From Cytidiella melzeri (lineage: Eukaryota; Basidiomycota; Agaricomycetes; Polyporales; Irpicaceae): 64,000 bases of DNA. The position numbers and the translations under genes were made by a program. The notes beneath the pieces were generated by a model. The model searched no databases, was not told the origin of the DNA, and saw only the letters and a program-made list of their open reading frames with translations. Of the stretch, positions 25,435 through 36,823 are shown one piece after another (the stretch's first letter is position 1; every line of letters starts with the position of its first letter). The stretch covers positions 186,001 to 250,000 of the forward strand of contig JABYQR010000013.1 in the NCBI GenBank assembly GCA_022592445.1. Reading direction: 5' to 3'.

Positions 25435-26580
25435 TCATGAGCCGAAATACACTGGCAAAACATGCTTTGCTACATTGAAGCCAAGCAAAGAGACAACATA
25501 CGCGGCGAAAAGTGGCAGCAAAGGTGCTAAAAGCAATTCAGAGCGGATAAGGAACGGCAAAGCTGGACGAAAAGTAAGCCTGTTGTCAATAGTTGTTCAT
25601 CAAAACCGAGCACGAAAGCGTTCACCGTTGAGTCCAAGATATATACCATACACATACTGTGCGAAACTATCCAGGGGTGTGAGAGACGGTAGCGAGGAAG
25701 AATGTTAGAACTCACGCCGCAAGATAAAGCGTATTCGACAAGAATAGACATATCCAGTTAGTTTTCAGGATCACCGGTACGAGGAACAGCTGCGCAAGAT
25801 AGAGAGTGAGATACAAGGGGAAGAATGCGTTCGTATGAACATCGAAAGCGTAAGCCCATTCCACTGATGAGTCTGCGGGTGCTGCATGCGAAGGAGGCGA
25901 AACTAATACGCGATTGGCAAAGAACCTATAACATACAACGTAAGAATTATGACGAAACTGGTATTGCTGAGGTGGCGAACGTACCATATAAGAGTCGCCG
26001 TGATAATGCCCACCGTAAGGTAGTCACGAAAGATCATTAGAAGGGCTAGCTGTAGAGCCTCTAGTGGACCATATGAATATACCACCGACCATGCTATTGC
26101 TGATACTATGAAATTTTGAGCATTCCATACTAACATTTAGGAAATAACTTGGTTCTCACTCATGAGGCACGCTGCGACGAGAATGAGGATAGCAGGGTCG
26201 TCTCTCGCCCACGTATTTTTGGTCTCTGCATCTCGCTCAGTCAATCTGTCCTGTGTGAAATATCGCGGCGAACATACGTTTGTGGAAATAGACGTTTCTA
26301 TAGCTATTTCCGCTGTCAACACAAGAGTGTACTGGACAGTTATGGCTGCTTACACTCTCTTTGGGGCCAGACACAGGTACGTCAATTGCCATGCGGCCAG
26401 TTCGAAGTCCTACTTTCCGGAATTCGTTGATTATACTGCGCAGTCTATATGCACACGGCCTACCATTTGGTGGAACCTCAGTAATCTCTTGAAGATAACA
26501 GGAACTCGACTAGAGTCCCAGTTTTGGGAGCGGCCAAAGCCATCGTGAGCCCCGTGCAGTTGAGGGGTAGGAGAAGACAT
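25435..26580 (-). CDS. GMH1: UNC-50 family Golgi membrane protein (Gmh1-like)
   Basis: Eight exons, 26580-26464, 26409-26354, 26303-26278, 26225-26160, 26099-25985, 25925-25716, 25666-25626 and 25562-25435, sum to 252 residues. Family blocks are KRLLRFHQM|DFELAAWQ, APKRVYRNVYFHKQTKNTWARDDPA, VEWAYAFDVHTNAFFPL and the terminal ALPFLIRSELLL. Five membrane segments are apparent. UNC-50/Gmh1 is an inner-membrane Golgi protein that interacts with Arf-GEFs and assists assembly of membrane receptors in animals. The length is typical. A 304-bp spacer separates its start from the divergent WW-domain gene. Confidence 0.9.
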
Positions 26581-26884
26581 TGGAAGAACAGACATGTGGG
26601 CAAAAAAACGCGGATATTGCTGAGGAAATTAGAGCACAGTGTCCAGGATGATTCGATGAGGAATAACGTGTAATTTAGGATAGCCAGCACGGTCGTCTTC
26701 AAGCTGAAGTCGGCGTGAATGCAATGTCGTTTGACGCTAAAGTTATATCGGAGATTGTATTAATTTCACATTCCGCAGGTATGAAGATTGCGGAGTTAAG
26801 CAGAGTTGAAAGCAAGCGCGATGTGAGACTGCTGTTGTCCTCTCCCTTTCACCACCCTCCTGACATCCTCGACGCAACGCCATT
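26581..26884. promoter_or_regulatory. Divergent promoter, UNC-50 / WW-domain gene
   Basis: The 304-bp spacer between two start codons on opposite strands must hold both promoters. No specific factor site identified. Confidence 0.5.
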
Positions 26885-29800
26885 ATGGAGGAAGACGCGG
26901 AAGTCCTTGACTGGGGGAACGAGGACGATGAATTACATTCAACTGACGGAGGTTTACAGCAAAAACAGCTCCTCGATGACCGGAACGGCGGGGAGGAGGA
27001 AGACGACGCTGTTTCTCTTGGGGACGACGAAGACGAAGACATCTATCCATACAAACCTGTGTCACAGGATGAGACCGCGACACATTCTCCTAACACCCCT
27101 CCTAGCTTCACGCAGCAAAATGGAAGCAGCTCTCTGCACGAAGTTCACCGCGAGAGCTCTGTCATCTCGCCGAAATCTTCGCGACACCATGAATCGCTAT
27201 CTCTTCGACGCACGCAATCTGCGGGGAAGATGATGCACGCTCTGCCCCCGAAGCCAATTGTGGCACCACCAACATCAGCTCATTCACCTGCTACACAGAA
27301 TACTTCGGTCAGCGCGATGATTCCTCGGGAGAGGAAACCGAATGGACATGGTAATCTTGACTCGAGTTCTCAGAGTACCCCCTCTCTGCCGCCAGACTGG
27401 GAGGAAAGGTATCCCAGAGACGGTGGCACTCGCGGTCCATATTACTACAACGTGAGGACGGAAGTATCGACCTGGATACACCCTGGGACGACGAGTTCTG
27501 GTGTTGTATCACCGGCCAAGGACAAGGATAGTAGTGGTGCCCGCAGTCGTGATGCACGGTCGCCCGAACATGTTCCTGAGGACGAAATTAGCATTCCCCC
27601 GAGACGAGAGGCAAAGCGACGTCCTCCACCTTTGAGTGTCCTCTCATACGAGGATCGTCATTATCGTCCCAGTGATGACGCAGCTAAAACTGCCCCTAAT
27701 AAGAGTGCTGATAGACGAGACTTGTACTCAACACTCCCGCCACGACCGGCGTCGCCCAGGACAGCAGATGTCAGATACGTTGCGCGCACATCTACGCCAC
27801 CACCAAGCCGTCCCTCTCTCGACCAAGGGAGAGGAGCTCGCTCTCGCAGAGAGCGTTCTCCCTCATTAGACCGCCACAGCCGGAGAGACAGATCCAGGGA
27901 ACAAGTTCAGCTTTCTTCTCAAGACCGAACGTGGCATCCGTCACGCAACGATTCTCCGCCGCTAAGTAGTGGCAGAACTGCAGACGGTCGTTCAGCAGCT
28001 CTACGTGGACGCCATGATCGGCTGCATGCAGAGCCCTTCTTGCAGTCTCAATCTGCACCTCAAGGCGTTCGCGATGACAATAGCGAGTGGACGGCTTCCA
28101 GTACGTTATCCGCCTACTCCCCTTGCTCCCCGTATCGCGTTCGGCATCTGTACTCCTCCCGAGGTGGAGGATGCTCAAATATCGAATGTCTTGAGAAGCC
28201 TCGGGGGTCGAGTTTTGCTGCCCTTACTCGTCCGTTCTTTGACCAACACTGTCCTGTATCCGACGTCTGGCCGCGTATCATGGACTCCTTCATTTTCTGC
28301 TTTCCTTCGTCTCGTCGCTCTGCGTCTGCGTACCTTTCCGTTCTTAACCACCTTGTCATTTCATTCTCTAGGACTTCGCTCACCGTCGCCGCATCTGCGC
28401 GAAGCAACACTGTCACGGCGCCTTTCCTATTCTACTGCATATGTTGACCGCTCTCCCGCATCGACACCGAGGCAGAACAGTCGACCTGAACACTCGCCAT
28501 CTCTGAGCCGATCTGGCCATACGGACACCTACGCTCCACCGGAGAACATACCACAACGCAGAGCGCGAGAAGATTTTGCTTACCATCCAGACGTGAAGCG
28601 CCGACGTGTGGATCGTTCCCCGGCGGAGTCAGCCAGGCTGCACGAAAGTGTCGACAGTCGTGAGCCGAGACTAGAGAGGCCCAACGTCACCCCACGAACA
28701 TCATCACCAATAGACATGTCTCGTGTGTCCTGATTGTTCTCCCAATTTCTATCTCTATTTCTAACATGGTCTTTGATGTTTCCAGAAGAGCCGCGTAAGA
28801 GGCCACCCTTGCTACCTCAGAGCATGCAATTTCGTCAGGCGTCAGAGAGTCCGTCTTTGCCGGGACCCGCACCTCCCACTCCAGGCTCACAGCATTTCAG
28901 CAATCCATTGAGTGTCCATCGTGCAGGCAAAGACTCCAATGTACCGCCAATTGGCCAGAACAACTCTCCAAATATTCCATCAGGTCCTCGCAATCAAGTG
29001 TCCCTCCAGAGCCACGATTTACGGATCAGCGGCCGCAGTCGTAATGCCCTCGACGGCGGACATTTACACCTCGCACGAGACAACGATGCGATGGAGATCG
29101 ACCCCATCCCTCTCCCAAAATCTGCGTCCGGTCGGCTCGCGTCAAATGCCAATTTTGAGCGTGGAACGGGTCTGCCGAGCGTGTTGCCAACGGCTCCAAG
29201 AGCCATGAGCAAGACCTCTGCGACGAATTGGGTAAGCAATGCGTCTGGGTATCAGTATCACTCTAATTATCTTGCAGGAAAAGCGAGATGTCGCGCCTCG
29301 TCCGAGCAACCCTCCACCCAAAATTACGGGATCCAACAACACTCCAATTGGCGACAGACGACCTACTCGTGAACATTCCGGCGGTCGTGATTCACCAGCA
29401 GGTCCTGAAGCTAATCGCTATCGCCAACAGCCATCTCCCATATACTCGGAGGCTGAGAAAAGTAGATACCCAGATGATCTGAGCAGAGCAGTAAGTGCAT
29501 AATGCGGATGTCCCAGACATGTACCATACTAATTTCCTTCAGCCGTCACGCTCAGCTTCCTATCACTCTGGGTCTCCTGTCGATCGTTTGAAAGTTCTTC
29601 CGCCGGTAACAGAGCCCTCGTCTCGATGGCCAGACGCGCGAATTGTACGTCTCAAAAAATTTCAAGTAACAGCATCAACTCAATATTTGGTAGAGCAAGG
29701 ATTTTCCGTCGCCCCCTCCCCATCATCCCCCGTCGCCTCGCTTGTCGCCCGCTGATTTAGATTCCAATCGAATGGCTCGGAAAGATGCAGCAGAACGTAG

Positions 29801-30802
29801 CGTACGCACGGTATGACGCTGTCCGCACTTTGTAGAGATTACACTTACACTATAGCTACCCAGACTCGATTCGGGCCCGGGCCCGACCAAATTCTACCTG
29901 CCACTGACACTCAGCCTCGCAAATGGCTCACGCGCGAAGAGGCTGAGCGTTCTGGTTTGGCTGTACAAACGCCCAGTACTTCCACGGGACGAAGCTTCAA
30001 TGCACGCCCTCCTAGCCCATCGGCACCCTCTAGTCGCGATGAGAGACGCCTGCATGAAGCTGGTCGTCAAGCGGATGACAAAGGTCGCCGTTCATTTGAG
30101 GATCCTGCTGGCAAGCAGCGCACGTTTGAAACATTCGGATCGAGAAGGGAAGAGACACGCACCGATAACAGCCCAGGAGACCGCCCTGTCACCGAAAGAC
30201 CCAGCCTTGAAGGCAGGCTCTCTTCCACTCGAGGCAGAGATGCTGTGTCATTTGAAGATCGACTATTAGACCGTTCGGCCGTTGACGAGTCAGAACGAGC
30301 CACCATCAAGACGCATCCAGATCGCGCTCGCTTTCTTGTTTCATCGCCCCAGCTGTCGGAGCCTCTTGCTTTTACTAATGGCGCAAGAAGCTCCCACACC
30401 TCGAAGAGCAGGCGAAAGGGCAGGCCGTTTGAACAGAATGGTGGCGTGAGTGTGTCCCAGGACGATCACGATACTTTGGCAGAAAGCAAAGATAGCGATG
30501 TGCAGAGAGCTGCGCCCGATAGTCCTCCGGCTAGACCGGGTGCAACACTGCTCGATCGTCTCACCGAGCCAACTACAGATCGTTCATCACCTTCATCCCT
30601 TCGAGATAGGGTACACCCCCCTGTCAGTGGTATTGCGGGATTGCCGCCTCGTCCGCCCGCTGAGCTCAGCTACGATGCTATCAATTCCAATGATGGGGGT
30701 TCGAAGGGAGGTAGAGGACCGCCGAGGAGGCGAAGTGCAAAGCCGAGGAAGGGAAGGAAAGTTGATGAGACAAAGGTTCACGAAGCTGGCCTGCCTCGCT
30801 AG
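26885..30802 (+). CDS. Large WW-domain protein, mostly disordered
   Basis: The first exon starts at ATG 26885 (MEEDAEVLDWGNEDDE) and reads an acidic stretch, then a WW domain at about residues 170-202: LPPDWEERYPRDGGTRGPYYY with the second Trp in STWIHP. The rest is Ser/Arg/Pro-rich. Later exons read PASTPRQNSRPEHSPSLS (near 28450-28730), EEPRKRPPLLPQSMQ (28785 on), EKRDVAPRPSNPPPK (near 29280), PSRSASYHSGSPVDR (29545) and a long last exon ending RRRSAKPRKGRKVDETK and TAG at 30800. I did not resolve all splice sites between 28090 and 29880. WW domains bind Pro-rich ligands; the SR-like tail and KR runs suggest a nuclear, RNA- or chromatin-linked role, which is inference. Confidence 0.7.
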
Positions 30803-31661
30803 ATTGGGTCACCCGCTCTTTGTCCTGCATGTTCATCCTCGTATTTCTCCATGGTTATCTGGTACATCAAGCTTGCTACACTGTCAAGTTCTAGTGTCTA
30901 TAATGATCACGTCACATCTCGCCCCGTACCCCAAACACTCTGCGTACGCCATCTGCGGCTTAATGACCTCAACTCAACCTTCGTCCAACGCAACTCACAC
31001 AAAATGCTGCACAAGGACATGCTGGTGGCATCTCATGTATGCCCCATAACCTGGCTTGTAGCTCCGTCTCATGACGCTGTGGCGGCCCATGTCTATGATA
31101 GGCAACTTGATTAAACACAAGATTTGCGACGGTTTGCAACGTGCAGGATTCTTGCCTCCCCGCGTTGCCAAAGGCATGCCTTCAACGCGTGGTCTTCTGC
31201 GACTGTTTGTCTCGCCACAGATAACTTGCCGTTGTCCCGCTTCATGCCTACTGATGAATAAGTGTGCCTTGCTTAGCAGCGTTGGAGTAGAGGGGATCAA
31301 TGCTGCCGAGGTGGGAGGGCGTTGCAAGCTTTGCATTCATGATGGCAAATTCCGCGCACGTATTTGGTTCATGTCACTTGGGCTTATCACATATATAAGG
31401 GAAGTCCCTTGCACATAGCCCTCCTACGTACAGTTCTACTCACAACCTCGTCTGTGGCGAACATCAAGTGCGTATTTCCAGTACGTGTACATGCCTTATT
31501 GTTGCTTATTGTTGGCTCTTGGAAATATGTGTTCACAATTTTGCAGCCTGCACTCACTTCTACCACTTTTACGTCGGGGATATCTTGGTATGCGCCTACC
31601 CTCATATAATGCTCGGGATACCGTCTCAGTCAAACAGCAGTCATCTTCAGCATCGATACAA
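30803..31661. other. Upstream region of F-box gene A
   Basis: Spacer between the WW-domain gene and the F-box gene. Short open frames in several phases, none with a signature. Confidence 0.4.
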
Positions 31662-33046
31662 ATGGTTTCGCTCGACGCCACATCGGAATCACGGCGCGTC
31701 CCTAGCGATATTGTGGAAATTATCCTCGACCACAACAGCGATTGCAAGCTCGTACAAAAACGCTGCTCCCTGGTATGTCGAGAGTGGCTGCCTCTCGCTC
31801 GCCGGCATTTGTTCCACACTGTTAGAGTTTCCCTCGCGAACAACGATCGATCGATTGTGGGTCTCCTCGCTCTTTTGGACTCATCCCCATCCATTCGAAC
31901 AAGTATTCGTCATTTCACCCTGAAGTACTCTCCCCGTTTCAGCAGTCCTAGTAGCAGGGCTCGCGCTAGTCTCGATGGACTTTCGTTATTGCTGCTGCTG
32001 TCGGAGCTTTCGAGACTGCAGATTTTGAGCCTACAGGGAATTCAGCTGAGTCGTACAGAAGAGCTTAGGGACGCATTTCTCGATCGAAAGTTTTCCCTCC
32101 GCAGCCTCACACTTCGCGACATTACGTGCTCCGATGCGCCGCGGCATGGCGATGTTACGAACGTTCTCAGCCTTTTTTCGCACGTCGGATATCTCGTTCT
32201 CGAAAGCATCCTCCCTAATTTCCAAACCAAATGCGTCTCCTCTCTGACCACTTCGGCTCCATACGATGTACGAGTGGAAGGATTGGAGCTCCCTGGAACT
32301 CGTCACGGTGTTGGAACCACTGTGTGGCTATCATTGCTATGTCCTTCTCTGCGCTTCCTCACATGCATCAGCATGTTCTGCCATAGCTTCCGGGACGTGA
32401 CATGCTTTGCGAACATCCTATCACAAGCAAGTGGCACACTTCGTTCAATCTCTCTCAAGTTATCAGACGCAGACGGTGGAGGTCTGAGTTTGGACGGTTT
32501 AGGAGCACCACGTAAGCACACAGGTCTTGAGAATGTGAACCACACTTCATTTCTATTGCAGATCGCGCGGATGTTAGTAATGCCTTACTCGCCGGTATGA
32601 GTACTTGTTCACAGGTCGAAGTGTTCGAACTTCACGGATTCGTCACCGTCGACAAACCTCAAGAGGACTGGACAATGTTGACGTCCATCATCTCTCATGT
32701 GACCACGTCACTCAAAAACCTGACTTTGCGGTTGTATTTTGAAGACACGAAATGGGGCGACCAGGTCTTCCATGACACATTTTCGTCAGGTTGGGAGCTC
32801 CTACGCGTACTGTGCGGGAAATTCACGGGCTTGCAGTCGTTCTCTTTTGACGGTGGCAACTACGACCTGCATCTGGCGGATAGCAACTGCAAGGCTATCT
32901 GCGAAGCGATGGGTGGATACCATGACGATGAGGAGCGATTCTGGCCCGCATACTCGTGCGTTTCAGATGACGACCCATTACAGTTTCAGCCTTTCGACCT
33001 TACGGAGCGATGGACCGCTCATATGTCTTGGGCGGAGAGGAGGTAA
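31662..33046 (+). CDS. F-box/LRR-like protein A
   Basis: Two exons, 31662-32511 and 32562-33046, give 444 residues. The N-terminal block VPSDIVEIILDHN...CSLVCREWLPLARRHLF is an F-box, the Skp1-binding part of SCF ubiquitin ligases. The rest has irregular leucine-rich repeats (LQILSLQGIQLS, LRSLTLRDI, LKNLTLRLYF) that probably pick substrates. Such F-box proteins are a large, fast-changing family in agaricomycetes. Start chosen at MVSLDATSESRR; an in-frame ATG at 31592 would add an N-terminal stretch. It is convergent with another F-box gene. Confidence 0.8.
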
Positions 33047-33909
33047 TGTTCGTCGTACCTTTTGTCACAAGCAACAGCTGATGTGCGAGAGGGAAGTAGA
33101 AAACTGCAAGACTGCTCTTTGTGACAATAGTTTGATACGACCTACGGCGGCGGCTTCGTGGCGCTTCGGCGTTTAGCTTCAAGTTGAAGCCACTGCTGCC
33201 AGTGAGCAGCTGGACGCTAGCACTTCTTATGTGCTCGATATATAGCTGCATATCGAATTCTGTGTAACATCCTTTCGAGCTACTAGCCGTGTTATCTATC
33301 TCCTCGCCGCAGAAGACTATACTAAAGTCACGAAGGAAATGCAGGTCGTCATACCAAAAGGCTGTTGAGGTACGTAGCCTATAGAGAAAACCGATAATTG
33401 TCCTTGCCTTGTGGAGCTGCAGTTCGCAGCACCTTCCTCGGACATTTGTCGCCTCCTTATCGACCTGTGTTCAGTAACTGCTCCTGCTACTAAACTTTCC
33501 TCCATCAATTCCGGCGTACTCTTTCTCAACATTCTTGCGAGCGACCGCCCACGCTCGCCTCGAGGATCTCGATCTAAGAAAACACGTCTGTATACCCGAG
33601 CAGCGCTGTTTCCCCCTTGCAAAAACACTCTCAATCGTGACGTGGTGACTGGGAAGTAGATAACACGGCATGGACGTAGTAGAGTGCAATTGACATACAA
33701 TAGAATGGACAATACTGCTTCAGAGAATGTCATATCGTGGCCCGCTTTTGAGGCGAACGTCGTGAGGATTCCATGGTTGGGATTTTATGAGTACTACGAG
33801 CACGCCGCAGCTTGTCGATGCTTGGGGAAATGGTGATGTGTGACACTGCAAGGTTGTGTGCAGCAAATAGCCTACTAGCTGAACGTACTGAACTCACGAC
33901 GCCAACGTA
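33047..33909. other. Convergent spacer between two F-box genes
   Basis: This holds the 3' ends of both F-box genes. A 138-codon minus-strand frame at 33317-33733 has an ATG (MTFSEAVLSILLYVNC) but no family signature and is entered separately as uncertain. Confidence 0.4.
33317..33733 (-). CDS. Uncharacterised ORF, doubtful
   Basis: A single-exon frame of 138 residues with an ATG start and a hydrophobic first 20 residues, then a basic region. It matches no family that I know and lies in the 3' spacer of two F-box genes, so chance is a serious alternative. Confidence 0.2.
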   Translation of the reverse strand: MTFSEAVLSILLYVNCTLLRPCRVIYFPVTTSRLRVFLQGGNSAARVYRRVFLDRDPRGERGRSLARMLRKSTPELMEESLVAGAVTEHRSIRRRQMSEEGAANCSSTRQGQLSVFSIGYVPQQPFGMTTCISFVTLV

Positions 33910-35424
33910 TTACCACTCCACAACCGGTGTCTCCCATGGAATAAATTCGGAACTGTGCCAATTGTATGCATCAAACCTGGAGCATGATATCTCGTTCGTG
34001 AAGTCCACCGTCAGGCCCATCTTCTCGAAATATTCCTCGGTGCGAGCAGAGATGGGCTTATCTCCGGAACTCCGCAGGTGCAACTGGGCGAACGTGCCGG
34101 TGCTGCCTCGCTGCTGGTAGGCGAATTCCTGGAGGGCAGCTTCGTCGATTTCTGCGCTCTCCAGTGTCAGAGAGCGTAGGTTGGGCCAAGGTTTTGGGAG
34201 AGGGATATCTCCCGCATCCCCCGGGTTGGCTGGACGTAGGTTTGCACCTAGTATCTGACGCATGATTCGATACTTGTTTGTCTTGGTTTTGATTCGAAGA
34301 TGAACCAAGGATGGGAATGCCCAGATGAAACGTGCGGTAGTCCTGCGCAGCTTCTGAGGTGAGGACTCTTCCGTGTGCGATATGGACAGGTAGCGGACGT
34401 TTGGGAAAAGTTGAGCGCCGTGTTCGATGGCCTCAACGAAGCCGTTCAGGGACTCCTCGTCTTCGACGGCAAGAGTTTCGAGATGTGGAGCGTCGAGGAG
34501 AGCTAGCAGCGGATACCATGCTTCGTCGGTGGCTGAATGGATCAGAAGATGACGCAAGTTGGGTAAGCGGACTCTCCTCAGACCCTCTTCTTCGGCTTCG
34601 AAGATACAGTCTCCTGTTATCTCCAGATAGGTGAGGGAGGGGGCGCAGAAAGAGAGGGTGGCCGCAACGTCCATTATCGTCAACTTCCACATATGGCACA
34701 GCGCTAGCCTGGTCACGTTTTGTATCGCAAGAGGGCACCCAACGTCAAAAATTTCAGCGCATAGACTCAGTTTCGTGAGCAGAGGTGCCCGGAAGTCCAG
34801 CTGCAGTCCGTCTTCGTACAGGGGCTCGGCCGCGCAGCGTTTGTCCACCCATATATACATGCTCTCCAACAGATGAAAATCAACTTGTGCTAGATCTTCC
34901 ATGAAGGGAACGATGGGGTCCATGGAGGCAAAAAACATGGCTAGATTCTTCCAGCGATGGTGATGGTCATGTACCATTCTCCAAGACAAGCGGGCACGAA
35001 AACGGCACAAGTCGTACTGCACCCACGCTTCCTCTGTTGGTGTGTCGTATGGAGGAGCTAGGAGATAGCGAAATGTGAAGGAGAGGGGTTGCCCCTTGGA
35101 GTGGGCGAGGTGAGCTTGAAGAACACGTGTGTAGCTTTCCGGCTGTCCGAGCGAGATATGCAAACATGTCCACACTTTGGTAGATGCCAAAGCGACGCGT
35201 CTGAATCGTCTCGAGACATGACTGAATGCAAGTGGAGAATGCTCTGCGGATGGCTCATGGTTCCTGCAGTATGGAAATTCGTGTGCGTATGCTGCCTCGA
35301 GTATTTCCAGGAGGACTTCGTCCGGGAGGGTGTACACAGCAGCAAGTCGCGAGAACGGCCTGTTCATTTCGGAGATCTTGGCGTCGGGGTGATTCAACTC
35401 TTCCAACGAGTATAAGCGTTTCAT
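33910..35424 (-). CDS. F-box protein B, intronless
   Basis: A single exon of 504 residues. The start ATG at 35424 begins MKRLYSLEEL; the frame is open further upstream but only from a TTG. The F-box is at about residues 32-85: YTLPDEVLLEILEAAY...PLAFSHVSRRFRRVAL...VWTCLHI. The C-terminal part has leucine-rich repeat-like blocks (LLTKLSLCAEIF, LTYLEITGD, LPNLRHLLIHS, PNVRYLSISH, PNLRSLTLESAEI). This is the usual agaricomycete F-box architecture. It is not a close copy of F-box A, which it faces tail to tail. Confidence 0.85.
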   Translation of the reverse strand: MKRLYSLEELNHPDAKISEMNRPFSRLAAVYTLPDEVLLEILEAAYAHEFPYCRNHEPSAEHSPLAFSHVSRRFRRVALASTKVWTCLHISLGQPESYTRVLQAHLAHSKGQPLSFTFRYLLAPPYDTPTEEAWVQYDLCRFRARLSWRMVHDHHHRWKNLAMFFASMDPIVPFMEDLAQVDFHLLESMYIWVDKRCAAEPLYEDGLQLDFRAPLLTKLSLCAEIFDVGCPLAIQNVTRLALCHMWKLTIMDVAATLSFCAPSLTYLEITGDCIFEAEEEGLRRVRLPNLRHLLIHSATDEAWYPLLALLDAPHLETLAVEDEESLNGFVEAIEHGAQLFPNVRYLSISHTEESSPQKLRRTTARFIWAFPSLVHLRIKTKTNKYRIMRQILGANLRPANPGDAGDIPLPKPWPNLRSLTLESAEIDEAALQEFAYQQRGSTGTFAQLHLRSSGDKPISARTEEYFEKMGLTVDFTNEISCSRFDAYNWHSSEFIPWETPVVEW

Positions 35425-36823
35425 TTCAAACTCTCCACGATAAAGATACACGTAGAAAGCTTTAAGATCACGCGCGTGACGGTTGTTGGACTGGGAGGCT
35501 AGAAAATTCAACGCGCAAAATTAGCAGGGCGTCTATACGGCATTGCTATGTATGTATTAGGCTACGCACCCTCAACAACACTTGTACGCTCAACCTGGAG
35601 GTGGCAAAATATGACCTGAGGTGGTCGGTGGACGCGGTTCAAAGTAGTAGTCCAGTGCCACGTCCCACCCGAGCAATAGCGCTGAGGCCACTCGCTAAAA
35701 GTGTGAGAGTTCATGTCAGCCATTGAAATATTGACATGGGAAAGATTACGTAACGGAGTCTATGGACATTCATACTAATCGTCCGACAAGCAACGCTCGA
35801 ACGATCCTCGTCGTTGGAAGGGGCTTGTTCGCTGCCAATGTCTGAGGCCGCAGCGGAAGAGCGCAAGACGCGAATAAAGTGCCCACGCTACACATCACGT
35901 GATCGTGTCTCAACCATTCCGCGTCGCACATGCTGCTCTGCTTGCGTACCATCATGTTCGGGCCTCACGCAAATCTGGCTCAACCGCTACGCTCTGTACC
36001 CAACAACCCATCAGACCTGAATCAGACTTGAATGGTGTTCTAACTCACTGTTGCTCGAAACCAGCTCCTGGCATCGAGGCCTTCCGTAGTAAGTCTTCCA
36101 TCTCCTACGGCTGTCGAGACTCAATTTCTTAGCGTGTTCGTCGTCAGCTAGCAAGAGCTTCAATATGTTTGAATATCTTGCTCAATCAGAGGTTAGAAAA
36201 CATTCTGTAAATGCAGCCTCAGCTTTGATCCTGTCGCAATATTGACCGGCCGCAAATGAGATAGGCCTACAGTCCTTTCAATTCCTTCCAGTCCGCCGAT
36301 CTCGACGGAATCCTCAACGCAACAAGTTCTTATCCTAGGACTACAAAGGTGAGCTTCAGTCTACGGTCGAGCAATATTGCACGCTGAGCATACATGCATG
36401 TAACGATATTTTTCACGATCACATAATTACGATCGATGACCTTGAATGCTCGGCACTTTGATCACACGTACACAAACACAAACATTCATGTCGGAGGGCC
36501 AACTTGCGCAGTTCGGTATGTGAAGCTGGTGAACCCCGCACTGGCTTGGTGACTTATGTACGCCTCATGCACAGATTATGACTCCAGGTTTAGTTCACTT
36601 GCCTTTATCACTCTTCGACGTGAAACCAAGTCATCTCTCTGATTGATGCTAATGAAATTTGTTATATCTATGCATGCTTAGATCAAGCCGAAATTGCCCC
36701 AGCGTTGATACTTTCATGCGACAATCAGAGAACAGTAATGAGGTAGGATGAGGGATAACTGCCACCGTGATACCTAATCCTTGCGAGGCACAGTCTTCAG
36801 CATCTCAATTTTACCGGCCCACA
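35425..36823. other. Gene-poor spacer
   Basis: Upstream region of F-box B and of the spliced unknown region to the right. Only short open frames; nothing recognised. Confidence 0.4.

Noticed and set aside
33910..35511. Longer F-box B starting at 35511
   Set aside because: The extra stretch begins at TTG; the first ATG in frame is at 35424.
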